Shown here piece after piece: positions 28,189-37,084 of a DNA stretch of 64,000 nt (within the stretch, counting starts at the first letter, position 1; each line of letters opens with the position of its first letter). The notes beneath the pieces were generated by a model. That model was not told the origin of the DNA. It worked only from the letters and a program-made list of their open reading frames with translations, and ran no database searches. The translations under genes and the position numbers were made by a program. The stretch is from Desmonostoc muscorum FACHB-395 (lineage in GTDB: Bacteria; Cyanobacteriota; Cyanobacteriia; Cyanobacteriales; Nostocaceae). The stretch covers positions 116,849 to 180,848 of the forward strand of contig NZ_JACJSF010000007.1 of NCBI RefSeq assembly GCF_014698035.1, in the 5' to 3' direction.

Positions 28189-28763
28189 GGTGCATCTCTT
28201 TTTACATTGGGAATTGGGAATTGTTCTCCATTTATCTTTTCTACTTAAATAGTTGGAGGTAAGAAGACATAGTGAAATTTCTGTTTCGGAATATTCTTTT
28301 TTCCAATACTTTTAATAACAGATCCTTGCCTGCACCAGCTAGATTAACAGCAAATTTTTTACATACAAGTCGGGCAGGTTTACTTATAGAGGAATCGCTA
28401 TGCATTGACCCGAATAGCGCTAATTAATAAGCTATGAAGGTATTTGATTGAGTGTTATGGCAATAAAAATAATAACTTTTTGAACTGAGCCAACAACTTT
28501 TTTTTACTCCTTTGATTAAAGAAAAGATAAGAATGAGAGTCTAAAAGTAAACTCCAGCACTCTCGTTCTTACCACTCACTAGGGATTTTCAAGGATAGAT
28601 CAGGCAATCTTGTGAAGTAATCTCACAATAATTCGTTGGATAGGTTTATTGTGCAGTTTTTTAGCTGTGATATTGACTTCCGCAAGTACGGCAAATCGGT
28701 CGGATAACCGTTGAATTAACTACAAGCAAAAATTATCACATACAAATTAAAAAAGCAATGGGC
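28189..28763. other. Intergenic region, no gene seen
   Basis: AT-rich and without a convincing open frame. It holds the ssuD promoter region on the minus strand, with a short ATTGGGAATTGGGAATT repeat at about 28206-28220. No regulatory site is clear enough to name. Confidence 0.5.
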
Positions 28764-28928
28764 TAGCCCTTTCAAAGTGAGTAAAAATTTTGGTCAATAA
28801 ATTCCTCTTTAAGCTCTATACTCTGTGTCCTCTGCGCCTCTGCGGTTTAAAAGTATTTTTTTAACCACAGAGGCGCTGAGAGCGCTGAGAAAAGATAAGA
28901 GATTTTACTAGTCACCTTGAAAGGGCTA
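28764..28928. mobile_element. MITE-like element with nested inverted repeats
   Basis: Terminal repeats TAGCCCTTTCAAAGTGA (28764-28780) and its inverse at 28912-28928 differ by one base, and pairing continues inward as GTAAAA. Inside, two inverted copies of the CCGCAGAGGCGC repeat (near 28817-28850 and 28863-28895) pair again, so the RNA would form one long hairpin. No coding capacity. Confidence 0.7.
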
Positions 28929-28972
28929 CTGTTAGGGCAGACAAAGCTATACTTTGATTCTTGGAAGTTCCT

Positions 28973-30661
28973 TCAAAAGGGCGTAATTGCTTTTAAATAC
29001 AAGGTTTTTTTTAACTGTGGATGCTCAAAATGAAGTTCTCTAGCGTGCAGATGTAAGCGACTAGTAACTGCATCGCATCCATAAAGGCGATCGCCTAAAA
29101 TAGCAATCCCAAGTCCTCGCACATCAGCCGCATGAACTCTCAATTGATGGGTGCGTCCTGTTAGCGGTGTAAATTCTATGCGGGTGTAATCTTGTTCTCT
29201 CGATATTACTTGGAAGTTTGTCAAGCTGGGTTTACCGTTTTGCCAATCAACTTTTTGATAAGGGCGATTTTCAGGATCTCCCCATAATGGCAAGTCAATT
29301 ACACCTTGTTCCGCGATCGCAACACCTAAAAGTATAGCTTCATAAACCTTGTAAACCTGGCGTTGCTGAAACTGCTGGCTGAGTTGCCGATGAGTTTGGC
29401 GATCGCGTGCTAATAACAAAATCCCAGAAGTTTCCTGATCTAGGCGATGCACAGATGCAAGCGCCATACCATCTGGTAACAGATGACGTAAGCGGCTCAA
29501 AACACTATCTTGGCGATCGCGATAACGCCCAGGTACCGAAAGTAATCCAGCAGGTTTGTTTACAGCAATTAACCATTCGTCTTCATAAATAATCGGTAAA
29601 GTGACCTCTCCCCCTTCCCTTGAAGGGAAGGGGGCTGGGGGGTTAGGTCTTAACCCTGAGAGCAAAAACCCCATCAATGGCTGACATCGTTCAATACACG
29701 CGCCATAAAATTCTCCCGGAATTTTATCCTGATTTACTGAAGACGCACCCCACCAAAACTCTGCCATTGCTAGTGGTTTTAAATTATGTGTTGCTGCATA
29801 ATGCAGTAATTTTGGGGCACAACAGTCGCCTGTGCCAGTAGGCGAACCTCCTGGCATCAATTGCTGTAATGATAGCGATCGCCCGGAAAAATTAGTCAGG
29901 CTGTAGCTAGCGTGCATCTGAGCTTGTAATTCACGGGATAGGGCTTTACGCTGTTGTTTCAGTTCGCTAATTCGCGCATCCGTTGCTGCAATTAACTGCT
30001 GGAGAGGCTGTAATACTTCATTTTGCTGGCGTTTAAGTTGTCGTCGCTCAATTCCTTGCTGACGACTTTCTTCGTCGAGTTGTTCAAGGGCGATCGCGAG
30101 TGCTTCTGGAGGGAGTGTATTGCAGATTTGTTGACGTTTTTCCTGTCGTTGGTGTTTGCAATGACGATGGCGATCGCTCATTTCTTGCAACTGTCGCTCA
30201 AATTCATCCGATAGGGTTTCATACTGCTGACGTTCGGTTAGTTGCTTCAAACAAAGAATTTCCTGTTTAATCTTATCCAACTCAGCTAAAGTGCGGGCTT
30301 CCTCTAAAGCAACTTCGTCTCGTCCTGGAATTGGTGGAACCCAACCTGTAACCAAACTGCAACCATTCAAAAGACCGGAAAAGGCTTTCAGCACCCGTTG
30401 TTCGCCATTAGGAAGTTCAACCAACAGTATTCCATACATCTTACCTTCACGAGAATAACAGTCATTGTTGGTAAGTTGTTGCATGAGTCCGTGAGCGATC
30501 GCTTCGGACATTGAGGTGCGGGGTAATCTTAAGCGATGTCTACGACTGGCTACGCCTACGCCACTTTCAAGACAATGCCCTTCGTACCAATAACTCGGAG
30601 ATAAATCGCTGACAGCAAAATCGCAGTCGATGAAATCTGAAAGTGCGTGCAGAACTACCAT
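28973..30661 (-). CDS. RluA-family pseudouridine synthase with long N-terminal coiled-coil extension
   Basis: 562 residues. The C-terminal 220 residues are the catalytic domain: IIYEDEWLIAVNKPAGLLSV near 354, VHRLDQETSGILLLARDRQT with the catalytic Asp, YEAILLG, and PLTGRTHQLRVHAA. It would isomerise uridine in rRNA or tRNA; the site is unknown. The N-terminal 330 residues are unusual and contain a Gln/Arg-rich coiled coil (about 120-250). Two stretches look like inserted repeat DNA kept in frame: GVASRRHRLRLPRTS near residue 37 and RPNPPAPFPSREGGEV near residue 338 (DNA 29603-29650). Such extended forms occur in cyanobacteria, but the inserts are probably particular to this lineage. Confidence 0.87.
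   Translation of the reverse strand: MVVLHALSDFIDCDFAVSDLSPSYWYEGHCLESGVGVASRRHRLRLPRTSMSEAIAHGLMQQLTNNDCYSREGKMYGILLVELPNGEQRVLKAFSGLLNGCSLVTGWVPPIPGRDEVALEEARTLAELDKIKQEILCLKQLTERQQYETLSDEFERQLQEMSDRHRHCKHQRQEKRQQICNTLPPEALAIALEQLDEESRQQGIERRQLKRQQNEVLQPLQQLIAATDARISELKQQRKALSRELQAQMHASYSLTNFSGRSLSLQQLMPGGSPTGTGDCCAPKLLHYAATHNLKPLAMAEFWWGASSVNQDKIPGEFYGACIERCQPLMGFLLSGLRPNPPAPFPSREGGEVTLPIIYEDEWLIAVNKPAGLLSVPGRYRDRQDSVLSRLRHLLPDGMALASVHRLDQETSGILLLARDRQTHRQLSQQFQQRQVYKVYEAILLGVAIAEQGVIDLPLWGDPENRPYQKVDWQNGKPSLTNFQVISREQDYTRIEFTPLTGRTHQLRVHAADVRGLGIAILGDRLYGCDAVTSRLHLHARELHFEHPQLKKTLYLKAITPF
29603..29650. repeat. Palindromic CCCCCTTCCCTT repeat inside the RluA-type gene
   Basis: CCCCCTTCCCTT and AAGGGAAGGGGG (29609-29633) form a nearly perfect palindrome, followed by GCTGGGGGGTTAGGTCT. 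The same repeat, interrupted by another element, lies in cobG at about 62224-62430. Here it codes for NPPAPFPSREGG without breaking the frame. Confidence 0.75.
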
Positions 30662-30681
30662 ACAGCGTTTATAGGAGACTT

Positions 30682-30942
30682 TTAACTAGCAAAGACAAAA
30701 TTTATATTTAATTTTGAGAAGTCAACGGTAAGAAACTTGTTATTATCCAAATTTAACGAAGGAATCAATGTAGACAGTTTACTAGTTACATCAGATAATT
30801 GATCAATTACACTATCAGGAACATTGCTTATGTAGATATCAGAAGCACCACCGAATATTGTCTCTAATTGTACTGGAGCTAGCCCGTGCAGAAATATTTC
30901 TACATCAATAGAACGTAAGTCAGAAATTACTATTTTAGCCAT
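30682..30942 (-). CDS. Double-glycine leader peptide family member A (86 aa)
   Basis: Starts MAKIVISDLRSIDVEIF and has QLETIFGG ending at residue 32, followed by a 54-residue core that starts ASDIYISN and includes PDSV and NKFLTVDFSKLNIN. Leader length and core motifs match the two plus-strand paralogues at 31915 and 32555. The GG motif is the usual cut site for C39-peptidase ABC exporters, so an exported peptide is a reasonable inference. A longer GTG-initiated form from 31014 is open but the MAK start aligns with the paralogues. No biosynthesis or export gene is adjacent. Confidence 0.7.
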   Translation of the reverse strand: MAKIVISDLRSIDVEIFLHGLAPVQLETIFGGASDIYISNVPDSVIDQLSDVTSKLSTLIPSLNLDNNKFLTVDFSKLNINFVFAS

Positions 30943-31914
30943 TACATTACTTTTTTGAATCAGAAATTTTTTGATTTCAACATTGCAAATTGTTCTCTGA
31001 TTATTTACCAGCACTCAGAGTCCAACAATCATTAATTGAGTCAAAAGTCCTCTTGTTTCGGTACATCTTGTTTTTTGAGGAGTTGGTTTGACTCTTCAAT
31101 TTTTACACTATCAACTATAATTTCAATAGTTCGTATATGAAGCTTTTATGTTGAAAAAATATTTTATATAAAGATTTAATAAAAGAATTATCTCTATGTA
31201 TAAATTTTCAGGACACAATCAAATTAGTTTTGTCTTAAAATTAACTGTCAAAAGTGAGATATTTAAACTTATATAGTCTAAGATAATGACTTGCTATTTA
31301 TCATTAAATACTATCCTATATAAGGACTTTCTGCATTTTAACTGTGCTATATACAGACGTACAGAAAGAATTACACTAGCGATGAATATATAAATCATTT
31401 ATCACTTATATCGTATTAATTATTTCTCGGTAGTTTGACAACGTAGATTAAAAACTACTAGATAAAAAGCTAATATTTTGAGACAAAAAAAGTTAAATAT
31501 GTCTTAATAGAGCCTAAACAAAAAACAAATTAAAATAGGTTATAGTACTTTACTAGCTAGCTTTCACGTCAAGAGAACTTCAGACAACCTTTACAGCCAT
31601 GTCGCTAGTGTAAACGCATCTAAAGGCTAATAATCCTTTCATAGTAAAAGTTTGCAAGTTTTAGAATTTAGCCAATTTTTTCATCAAGATTCTTATCCAG
31701 CAAGGGTTTTAGAAATCCTGTGAGTTCTCCCTAATCAGTACTTTAGTTCTTTGCTTGAAGGTAAACAAGATCCCAAATTTGAGAAAAAACTAAATTGCTG
31801 CTCGAATTAATAGTTTTTTTCTTAACTCCTAGAGATTTTAAAAATCAGATTACACCTGTTTTGATTAATCATGTAAAATGAAATTGCATTTATATTGTGA
31901 AAGGAAATAAAAAC
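30943..31914. other. Long AT-rich intergenic region between divergent GG-peptide genes
   Basis: About 970 bp with no convincing gene on either strand. It must hold promoters for the divergent peptides A and B. AAGGAA stands about 9 bases before the peptide B start. AT content is higher than in most of the window and there are no HIP1 sites. A weak inverted pair (GAGTCAAAA near 31038, TTTGACTC near 31088) is present. Confidence 0.5.
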
Positions 31915-32196
31915 ATGCCAAAAATAGTAGTTTTAAGTTTACACTATATTAGTGTAAAGGCATTGCAAGACGATCTAAGTCCTACAGAAGTATCTACTAT
32001 ATGGGGAGGTTCTCCGTACATTTATATATCCAATAACAGTGACTCCGTAAATATAAATAGCACAGGTACAGGAGACATTAAACATGTAGGTACAGGTGGC
32101 TATAGCATTAATGATAGTAAGTTCAACACCATTGACTATTCAAGGTCAAATTACAATAATTTTGGTGTAATGTACGTAGGTTCGATGGGGCACTAA
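31915..32196 (+). CDS. Double-glycine leader peptide family member B (93 aa)
   Basis: Starts MPKIVVLSLHYISVKAL with TEVSTIWGG ending at residue 32, exactly as in members A and C. The 61-residue core starts SPYIYISNNSDSVNINS, then has a Gly/Thr/Ser-rich middle and KFNTIDYSRSNYNN, ending VGSMGH. AAGGAA lies 9 bases upstream of the ATG. The core is small, polar and glycine-rich, as in many class II bacteriocins and other exported peptides, and has no cysteine, so lanthionine or sactionine crosslinks are unlikely. Function is unknown. Confidence 0.72.
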   Translation: MPKIVVLSLHYISVKALQDDLSPTEVSTIWGGSPYIYISNNSDSVNINSTGTGDIKHVGTGGYSINDSKFNTIDYSRSNYNNFGVMYVGSMGH

Positions 32197-32210
32197 GGCA
32201 AACGCATTTA

Positions 32211-32540
32211 AGAGGATGTTTGAACAGTTATCTTTTCAGTATCAAAAGTTTTAGATACCTCTAAATCCCTCTTGCTAAGGGTGACTTTAATTCCGGTTCC
32301 TCTCCCTTGAAAAGCTACGGTGTACATACAATTCTTTTAGAGTTGCCCCAAAGGTTTTAGATCCCCTACCCCCTTTTTAAGGGCGGTAATAAATGTCAAA
32401 ATCCCCCTTAATCAAGAAAGATTTAGGAGGATCACGTGATGTTTTGCTTCGTGTGTATAGATGTGTCTGTCTCGTAGCCTAAAAAGATAGATTAAGGGGT
32501 ATATAGTCACAGTTAAACACTTTTCAATAAAATCCTGAAC
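32211..32540. repeat. Dispersed repeat, copy 1 (related to 36850-37084)
   Basis: Left end AGAGGATGTTTGAA and GTATCAAAAGTTTTAGATAC, and right end AGTCACAGTTAAACACTTTT, match the copy at 36850-37084. The middle has a GTGTACATACAA-like end (near 32330) that resembles the terminal repeat of the element inside cobG. It separates peptides B and C. Confidence 0.6.
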
Positions 32541-32554
32541 CACCAAATAGTCTA

Positions 32555-32821
32555 ATGGCTAAAATAGTAATTTTTAATCTTTGTCTAGATGATGTAGAAA
32601 CATTTTGCAATCCCCTATATCTAGTGCAATTAGATACTATATTTGGGGGAGTTGATAACGTCTACATTAAGAACTTTAGTGATAGTGTAAATATTGGAGT
32701 AAGTGGCTCAAGCACTACAAATGAAGGTGCAAATTCTTATAACTTCCGCGACAATAAGATTTACACTATAGACTATTCAAGATCGAACTATAATTGGCTT
32801 CTTGTCCTGATGCAACTATAA
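32555..32821 (+). CDS. Double-glycine leader peptide family member C (88 aa)
   Basis: Starts MAKIVIFNLCLDDVETF with VQLDTIFGG ending at residue 32. The 56-residue core starts VDNVYIKNFSDSVNIG, then a Ser/Thr/Gly-rich stretch and KIYTIDYSRSNYN, and ends with a hydrophobic tail LLVLMQL. The TIDYSRSNYN segment is identical to that of member B apart from neighbours, showing recent common origin. The tail differs from B and may have been replaced. No obvious ribosome binding site. Confidence 0.72.
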   Translation: MAKIVIFNLCLDDVETFCNPLYLVQLDTIFGGVDNVYIKNFSDSVNIGVSGSSTTNEGANSYNFRDNKIYTIDYSRSNYNWLLVLMQL

Positions 32822-33225
32822 AGTTAGTAGCGTCGCTGCCTGTTCTTCTCAAACCATTACCTTCTAAGTTAATTAATTTGCAGAGCAAAAAATTGCTCAT
32901 GAAATCGAGATTGAATCTATCATAGGGCGATCTCCATTTTACTTGAGGCGATCGCCTCAAGTAAAAAAGAGATAGAGTTAGTGCGGATGCTGTGGTGATT
33001 GAGTCTACAAATTTGAGCGTCGATAAGTCTCTGTTAATAGGTGAATCTTTCCTATCCGCAAGCGTTCAGACGATATCAGACGGACAACAAGCCAAATAAT
33101 TTTCCTGAAAAACAACATGACTTTAAATTTGCATTTTTGGCACTGGTAGACATGTCTGACTCGGTACGTTCGACTGTAGCGCCAGCAATTGCCGAGGTTA
33201 CACTGCTGATATTTGGGTTGTGATG
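32822..33225. other. Intergenic region with a 30-bp perfect palindrome
   Basis: 32937-32966 is a perfect palindrome, TTTTACTTGAGGC, then the HIP1 centre GATC, then the inverse. Short open frames on both strands (33041-33223 plus, 32766-32960 minus) have no start signals and are not convincing. Confidence 0.6.
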
Positions 33226-34554
33226 TTAACTAGCAGGAATCGATGAATCACTCTCTGGTGGATTGTCTTGTGTTGGTGGAAGCGGTTGTTCAGATGCGTT
33301 ATCTTCTATAGTTGTAAATTCTGCCTCTTTTGTCATACCATGTTGCTCTTGCCCTCTAAGCCCAAGATATGTTGCAGCACTGATTCCTTGAAGTGTCAAA
33401 AGTGTTTCATCAAATTCTGGCATTGCCAGATTTTTAATGACCTCCCAAACAAAGAAAAGCCCAATCGCAACTGTCCAAATAAATGTTTGAAAGCGGTGAA
33501 AGTTGACTCCATTAATATCCGATAATATATCATAGAAAAAACCTTCAGAAACTCGTTGACTACCTTTTTTATTTCTCTCATTACCCTGCCCATCAATTAA
33601 GGAAGTACCAAACGCAGTGATAGAATTGATTCCCAATAATATTAGTGATTGTTGAGTCAAAATATTGGTATAATCTCCTGTTATGCCATAGATAATCAGG
33701 TAAGAGCCAAAAATGAGAAATGTCCAAAAAGCAAGTTGAGATATCGATAAACTGAACGGGTTTTTGTTTAGTTTTTTTCTACCAAGAAAAAATTGAGCAA
33801 TTCGGGTTTTTCGATCTTCTTTTTCAAGTTCCGCCTTTTCTGGAATCAACAGTTCTTGGCCACCAATCACCTCTTTTTTAGAGTAAACCCCTTCTATTCC
33901 AGGGCTACGAAGAGTGCTTCGGCAATATCTAATGAATATTAATATAATAGACAGCACTAGAAGCAGACACAGCCAAAATCGCCACGATAACAGAACTATT
34001 TTTAATTGAGGAGGTGATAGAGGATTGCTCACCGGAATCGCCAGTTTTCTGGGACAGCCTACCCCCGCGATTACGTTAATACTGTATCTATTTGCCTGGC
34101 TAAGAAGCGTATTCCATGCAGCTTGAGACGAGTCGGTACGTTCAAGCCGAAAAGCTAACCAATTATCATCAACAATTTTTTGTTGATCTTTACCCGGAAC
34201 CATGACGATGACTGGTTCTCCGTGAACATCCTCTAGTTCATAACCATCCAGGTACAACACTAATTGTCGAGGATCAAATGAATTGCTGGCATTAGCCGTT
34301 GTATTTTTGATGGCTGCTGATAATCCTTCAACTCTTACCCTGATGCGATCGCCCATCTTAACTAGATTACGACCATTGTCGGCAATGACTTGTTGAGTTT
34401 TCAGACCAGGAGGCACTGAACATATCTGAGGCGATGCAAAATTTACAGAAGGGCCATCTGAACTATTTTGAGCAATTACTGCAAAGTTGATAGAAACAAT
34501 CAACAGAAAGACCAACAGAAAAATAGCAGTAAATCTTTTAACATTTTTATACAT
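33226..34554 (-). CDS. Membrane protein with a periplasmic N-terminal domain, unknown function (442 aa)
   Basis: The protein begins MYKNVKRFTAIFLLVFLLIV, a signal sequence. A 150-residue extracytoplasmic region follows, with GDRIRVRVEGLSAAI and QLVLYLDGYELEDV, which looks like a beta-sandwich. A membrane helix (FWLCLLLVLSIILIFIRYC, near 190-210), a charged cytoplasmic stretch, two more helices (FWTFLIFGSYLIIYGITG and QSLILLGINSITAF) and a fourth near 365 come next. The C-terminus is acidic and Pro-rich. I do not recognise a family. It lies between GG peptides C and D; a link to them is possible but unproven. ATG at 34552-34554. Confidence 0.7.
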   Translation of the reverse strand: MYKNVKRFTAIFLLVFLLIVSINFAVIAQNSSDGPSVNFASPQICSVPPGLKTQQVIADNGRNLVKMGDRIRVRVEGLSAAIKNTTANASNSFDPRQLVLYLDGYELEDVHGEPVIVMVPGKDQQKIVDDNWLAFRLERTDSSQAAWNTLLSQANRYSINVIAGVGCPRKLAIPVSNPLSPPQLKIVLLSWRFWLCLLLVLSIILIFIRYCRSTLRSPGIEGVYSKKEVIGGQELLIPEKAELEKEDRKTRIAQFFLGRKKLNKNPFSLSISQLAFWTFLIFGSYLIIYGITGDYTNILTQQSLILLGINSITAFGTSLIDGQGNERNKKGSQRVSEGFFYDILSDINGVNFHRFQTFIWTVAIGLFFVWEVIKNLAMPEFDETLLTLQGISAATYLGLRGQEQHGMTKEAEFTTIEDNASEQPLPPTQDNPPESDSSIPAS

Positions 34555-34825
34555 CGCTCGGTATTCCACCAACAGTGATTACTATGTCGGTAGTGTAACC
34601 ATACTTGAGTCATTCCGTATATTAAAAAATTTGTCTGAAAAATAATACCTCTGGCAAAGAGAGAATCAAGACAAAGGAACCGGCACTTTTGTCTTTTTAT
34701 GTGATTGCATGGCGGCAGTCACGCATCATAAAAGGTATTTATTATTACTAGTGAGTAGGCAACCTCTTTAGATTAAGGGGAAAAGGTTTGAATTTACCCC
34801 TTCCCCAAGCGATATGTTGCCAAAT
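34555..34825. other. Intergenic region, nothing recognised
   Basis: AT-rich and without a supported gene. Confidence 0.5.
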
Positions 34826-34987
34826 TTAAACCGTCAATGTAAAACCCTTGAATGTCGCATCCAGAATATTATTACCTAGAAGCTTAACTTGAATTCCTCC
34901 AATGACTACCGTCATAACTGCCTCAGATACTTCGCGTTCTTCAACTTGATTGTCAGGCTGTAAGTCAACAATTGCGATCTTGGACAT
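34826..34987 (-). CDS. Small GG-motif peptide, member D (53 aa)
   Basis: Begins MSKIAIVDLQPDNQVEE and has AVMTVVIGG ending at residue 31, then a 22-residue core (starts IQVKLLGNN). The start MSKIAIVDL resembles the leader of members A-C (M-K-I-V/A), but the core is unrelated in sequence. It is too short to appear in many gene lists. No clear ribosome binding site. Export through a C39-type transporter is inferred only from the GG site. Confidence 0.6.
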   Translation of the reverse strand: MSKIAIVDLQPDNQVEEREVSEAVMTVVIGGIQVKLLGNNILDATFKGFTLTV

Positions 34988-35138
34988 ATTTTTTTGCTTA
35001 ATATTTTCTAAATTCCAGCAAAATTTTCATCTAATTAACTAACAAGCTCATCAACCAAAAGTTATAAGTCCAATGTTTCCAAGTTTTTTAAATAGACATT
35101 AGTGTTATTCAAATATAAAGCTAAGGAAGGTCAAAATT

Positions 35139-36167
35139 ATGGCTGGTACATGCGGACTCACGCTAGGCAAATACGCACCTCTCCACAAAGGGCATCAATT
35201 GGTAATTGAAACTGCTTTAGCAGAGATGGATGAAGTGCTGGTGATGATTTACGAGTGTCCAGAGGTGACTGCGATTCCTTTAACCGTTCGAGCTAACTGG
35301 CTGCGGAAAATTTATCCTCAAATCCAGGTGATTGAAGCTTGGGATGGCCCAACTGAGGTTGGGGACACTCCTGAGATTAAGAAAATGCATGAAGATTACA
35401 TCCTGAAACAACTGGAATTAAAAAAAATTACTCACTTTTACTGTAGTGAATTTTACGGCGAACACGTAAGCCAGGCACTAGGAGCAGTTAATCGACTTGT
35501 GGATTGCGATCGCAAAACTTTTCCAATTTCAGGAACCCAAGTCAGAACAGACACTTACGCAATGCGGGAGTATTTACATCCTGATGTATACCGCGATCTG
35601 ATCGCTAACATTGTTTTTCTGGGCGCTCCTTCAACTGGTAAAACCACCATTGCATCACAATTAGCTAAAGAGTACAACACTGTATGGATGCCGGAGTACG
35701 GACGCGAATATTGGGAAAAAAATCAAATCAACAGACGACTTTCGCTCTTGCAACTTGTGGAGATAGCCAAAGGGCATTTAGAACGTGAAGAAGCCTTATT
35801 ATTGCAAGCAAACCAGTACTTATTTACAGATACCAATGCCTTGACAACCTATCAATTCTCGTTGTATTACCACAAAACTGTTGCCCTAGAGTTAGCAGAA
35901 CTTGCCCATCAAGCCATATCGCGCTATGATTTAGTGTTTTTTTGCGATCTAGATATACCCTACGATGATACCTGGGATCGCTCTGGAGAAGCAAACCGTA
36001 GCATATTTCAAAAACAAATTGAGAGCGATTTAATTGTGAGAAAAATCCCATTTTTTCGCTTGTCTGGCGACCTCATGACACGTATTAGTATTGTTAAAAA
36101 AGTATTGTATTGTTACCAGAAGTATGCCAACTTAGAAGAGCTATTTTTCAATAAAATTATTTTATAA
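35139..36167 (+). CDS. nadR: NadR-type NMN adenylyltransferase / ribosylnicotinamide kinase
   Basis: 342 residues with two domains. The N-terminal nucleotidyltransferase has GKYAPLHKGHQ (HXGH at residues 16-19) and ISGTQVR near 130. The C-terminal kinase has the P-loop FLGAPSTGKTTIASQLA near 163 and FTDTNALTTYQFS. It phosphorylates nicotinamide riboside and adenylates NMN, so it makes NAD+ from salvaged precursor. There is no DNA-binding HTH, so it is the enzyme-only form. pnuC follows after 11 bp, forming a salvage operon. Confidence 0.9.
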   Translation: MAGTCGLTLGKYAPLHKGHQLVIETALAEMDEVLVMIYECPEVTAIPLTVRANWLRKIYPQIQVIEAWDGPTEVGDTPEIKKMHEDYILKQLELKKITHFYCSEFYGEHVSQALGAVNRLVDCDRKTFPISGTQVRTDTYAMREYLHPDVYRDLIANIVFLGAPSTGKTTIASQLAKEYNTVWMPEYGREYWEKNQINRRLSLLQLVEIAKGHLEREEALLLQANQYLFTDTNALTTYQFSLYYHKTVALELAELAHQAISRYDLVFFCDLDIPYDDTWDRSGEANRSIFQKQIESDLIVRKIPFFRLSGDLMTRISIVKKVLYCYQKYANLEELFFNKIIL

Positions 36168-36178
36168 AGTGCATCAAT

Positions 36179-36820
36179 ATGCTGAAATTTTGGAGCGTAA
36201 ATACCATAGCATTCAATCTGATAGGATATCCCATGAGCTACATAGAACTCTTGGGAACTGTCTTTTATTTATGGTCAGCGTGGCTAATTTCTCAAAGGAA
36301 AATTCTGACTTGGCCTGTTGGAATAGTAAGTGTATTGCTATATATGGCGCTTTTCTATCAAATCCGTTTGTATTCGGATTTTTTAGAACAAATCTACTAT
36401 TTAGTTGTTAGTGTATATGGCTGGTGGCGATGGAGTACACCTGATTCTAGTAAAGTTTTGCAGATTCGATATAGTCCACCGCGTAAAATTGTTTTGATTG
36501 CGGCAATCACAATAGCAATTTCATTTGCAACGGGAGCTTTGATGAGTCAAATTCACCTATTACTCCCTGCAATATTTCTAGAAAAAGCTTCTTTTCCTTA
36601 CTTAGATGCACTCACAACAATCATGAGTTTTACTGCTATGTGGCTCATGGTGCAAAAAAGGATTGAAAGCTGGTATTACTGGATCATCGTTGATGTTATT
36701 GGTATTTGGTTGTACTACGTTAAAGAAGTTAAATTTATTGCTTTTTTGTATGTAATTTTGCTATTGATAGCAATTAATGGTTCAATATCTTGGCTAAAGA
36801 CAGCTAAAATACAGGATTAA
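36179..36820 (+). CDS. pnuC: PnuC-type nicotinamide riboside/NMN transporter
   Basis: 213 residues, about seven membrane helices. Family marks are YIELLGTVFYLWSAWLI, WPVGIVSVLLYMALFYQIRL (about 47-66), DFLEQIYYLVVSVYGWWRW and the second half WYYWIIVDVIGIWLYYVK near 160. PnuC brings nicotinamide riboside into the cell, where NadR traps it by phosphorylation. The pair with nadR therefore makes functional sense. ATG at 36179 starts 11 bases after the nadR stop codon. A downstream ATG that begins MSYIELL is a possible alternative start. Confidence 0.9.
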   Translation: MLKFWSVNTIAFNLIGYPMSYIELLGTVFYLWSAWLISQRKILTWPVGIVSVLLYMALFYQIRLYSDFLEQIYYLVVSVYGWWRWSTPDSSKVLQIRYSPPRKIVLIAAITIAISFATGALMSQIHLLLPAIFLEKASFPYLDALTTIMSFTAMWLMVQKRIESWYYWIIVDVIGIWLYYVKEVKFIAFLYVILLLIAINGSISWLKTAKIQD

Positions 36821-36849
36821 AAACCCCTGTATATATTTTCTATTTCGTA

Positions 36850-37084
36850 GTGGATGTTTTAAAAGTCCTCTTATCGGTATCAAAAATTTTAGACCCCCCT
36901 AAATCCCCCGATCAATTGGGGGACTTTGATTCCAGTTCCCACTTTTTTTAAGGGGAGCCAGCGCGGTCTTCTCCCAAGGGGAGACGCTAAAAGCGATGGG
37001 GTTTCCCCAAGTGGAGCGACTGGCGTGGGTTAGGGGGGATCTAAAGTACCTAAAGTCACAGCGAAACACTTTTCAAACGACCTC
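36850..37084. repeat. Dispersed repeat, copy 2 (related to 32211-32540)
   Basis: Shares GTGGATGTTT, GTATCAAAAATTTTAGA and AGTCACAGCGAAACACTTTT with copy 1. It contains a GGGGAGACGC-type insert. It lies between pnuC and fdhD. Confidence 0.6.

Noticed and set aside
32766..32960. 64-residue minus-strand frame over the end of peptide C
   Set aside because: It overlaps the conserved core of C, has no start signal and matches no family.
33041..33223. 60-residue plus-strand frame before the orphan membrane protein
   Set aside because: No ATG with a ribosome binding site and no family; composition not convincing.
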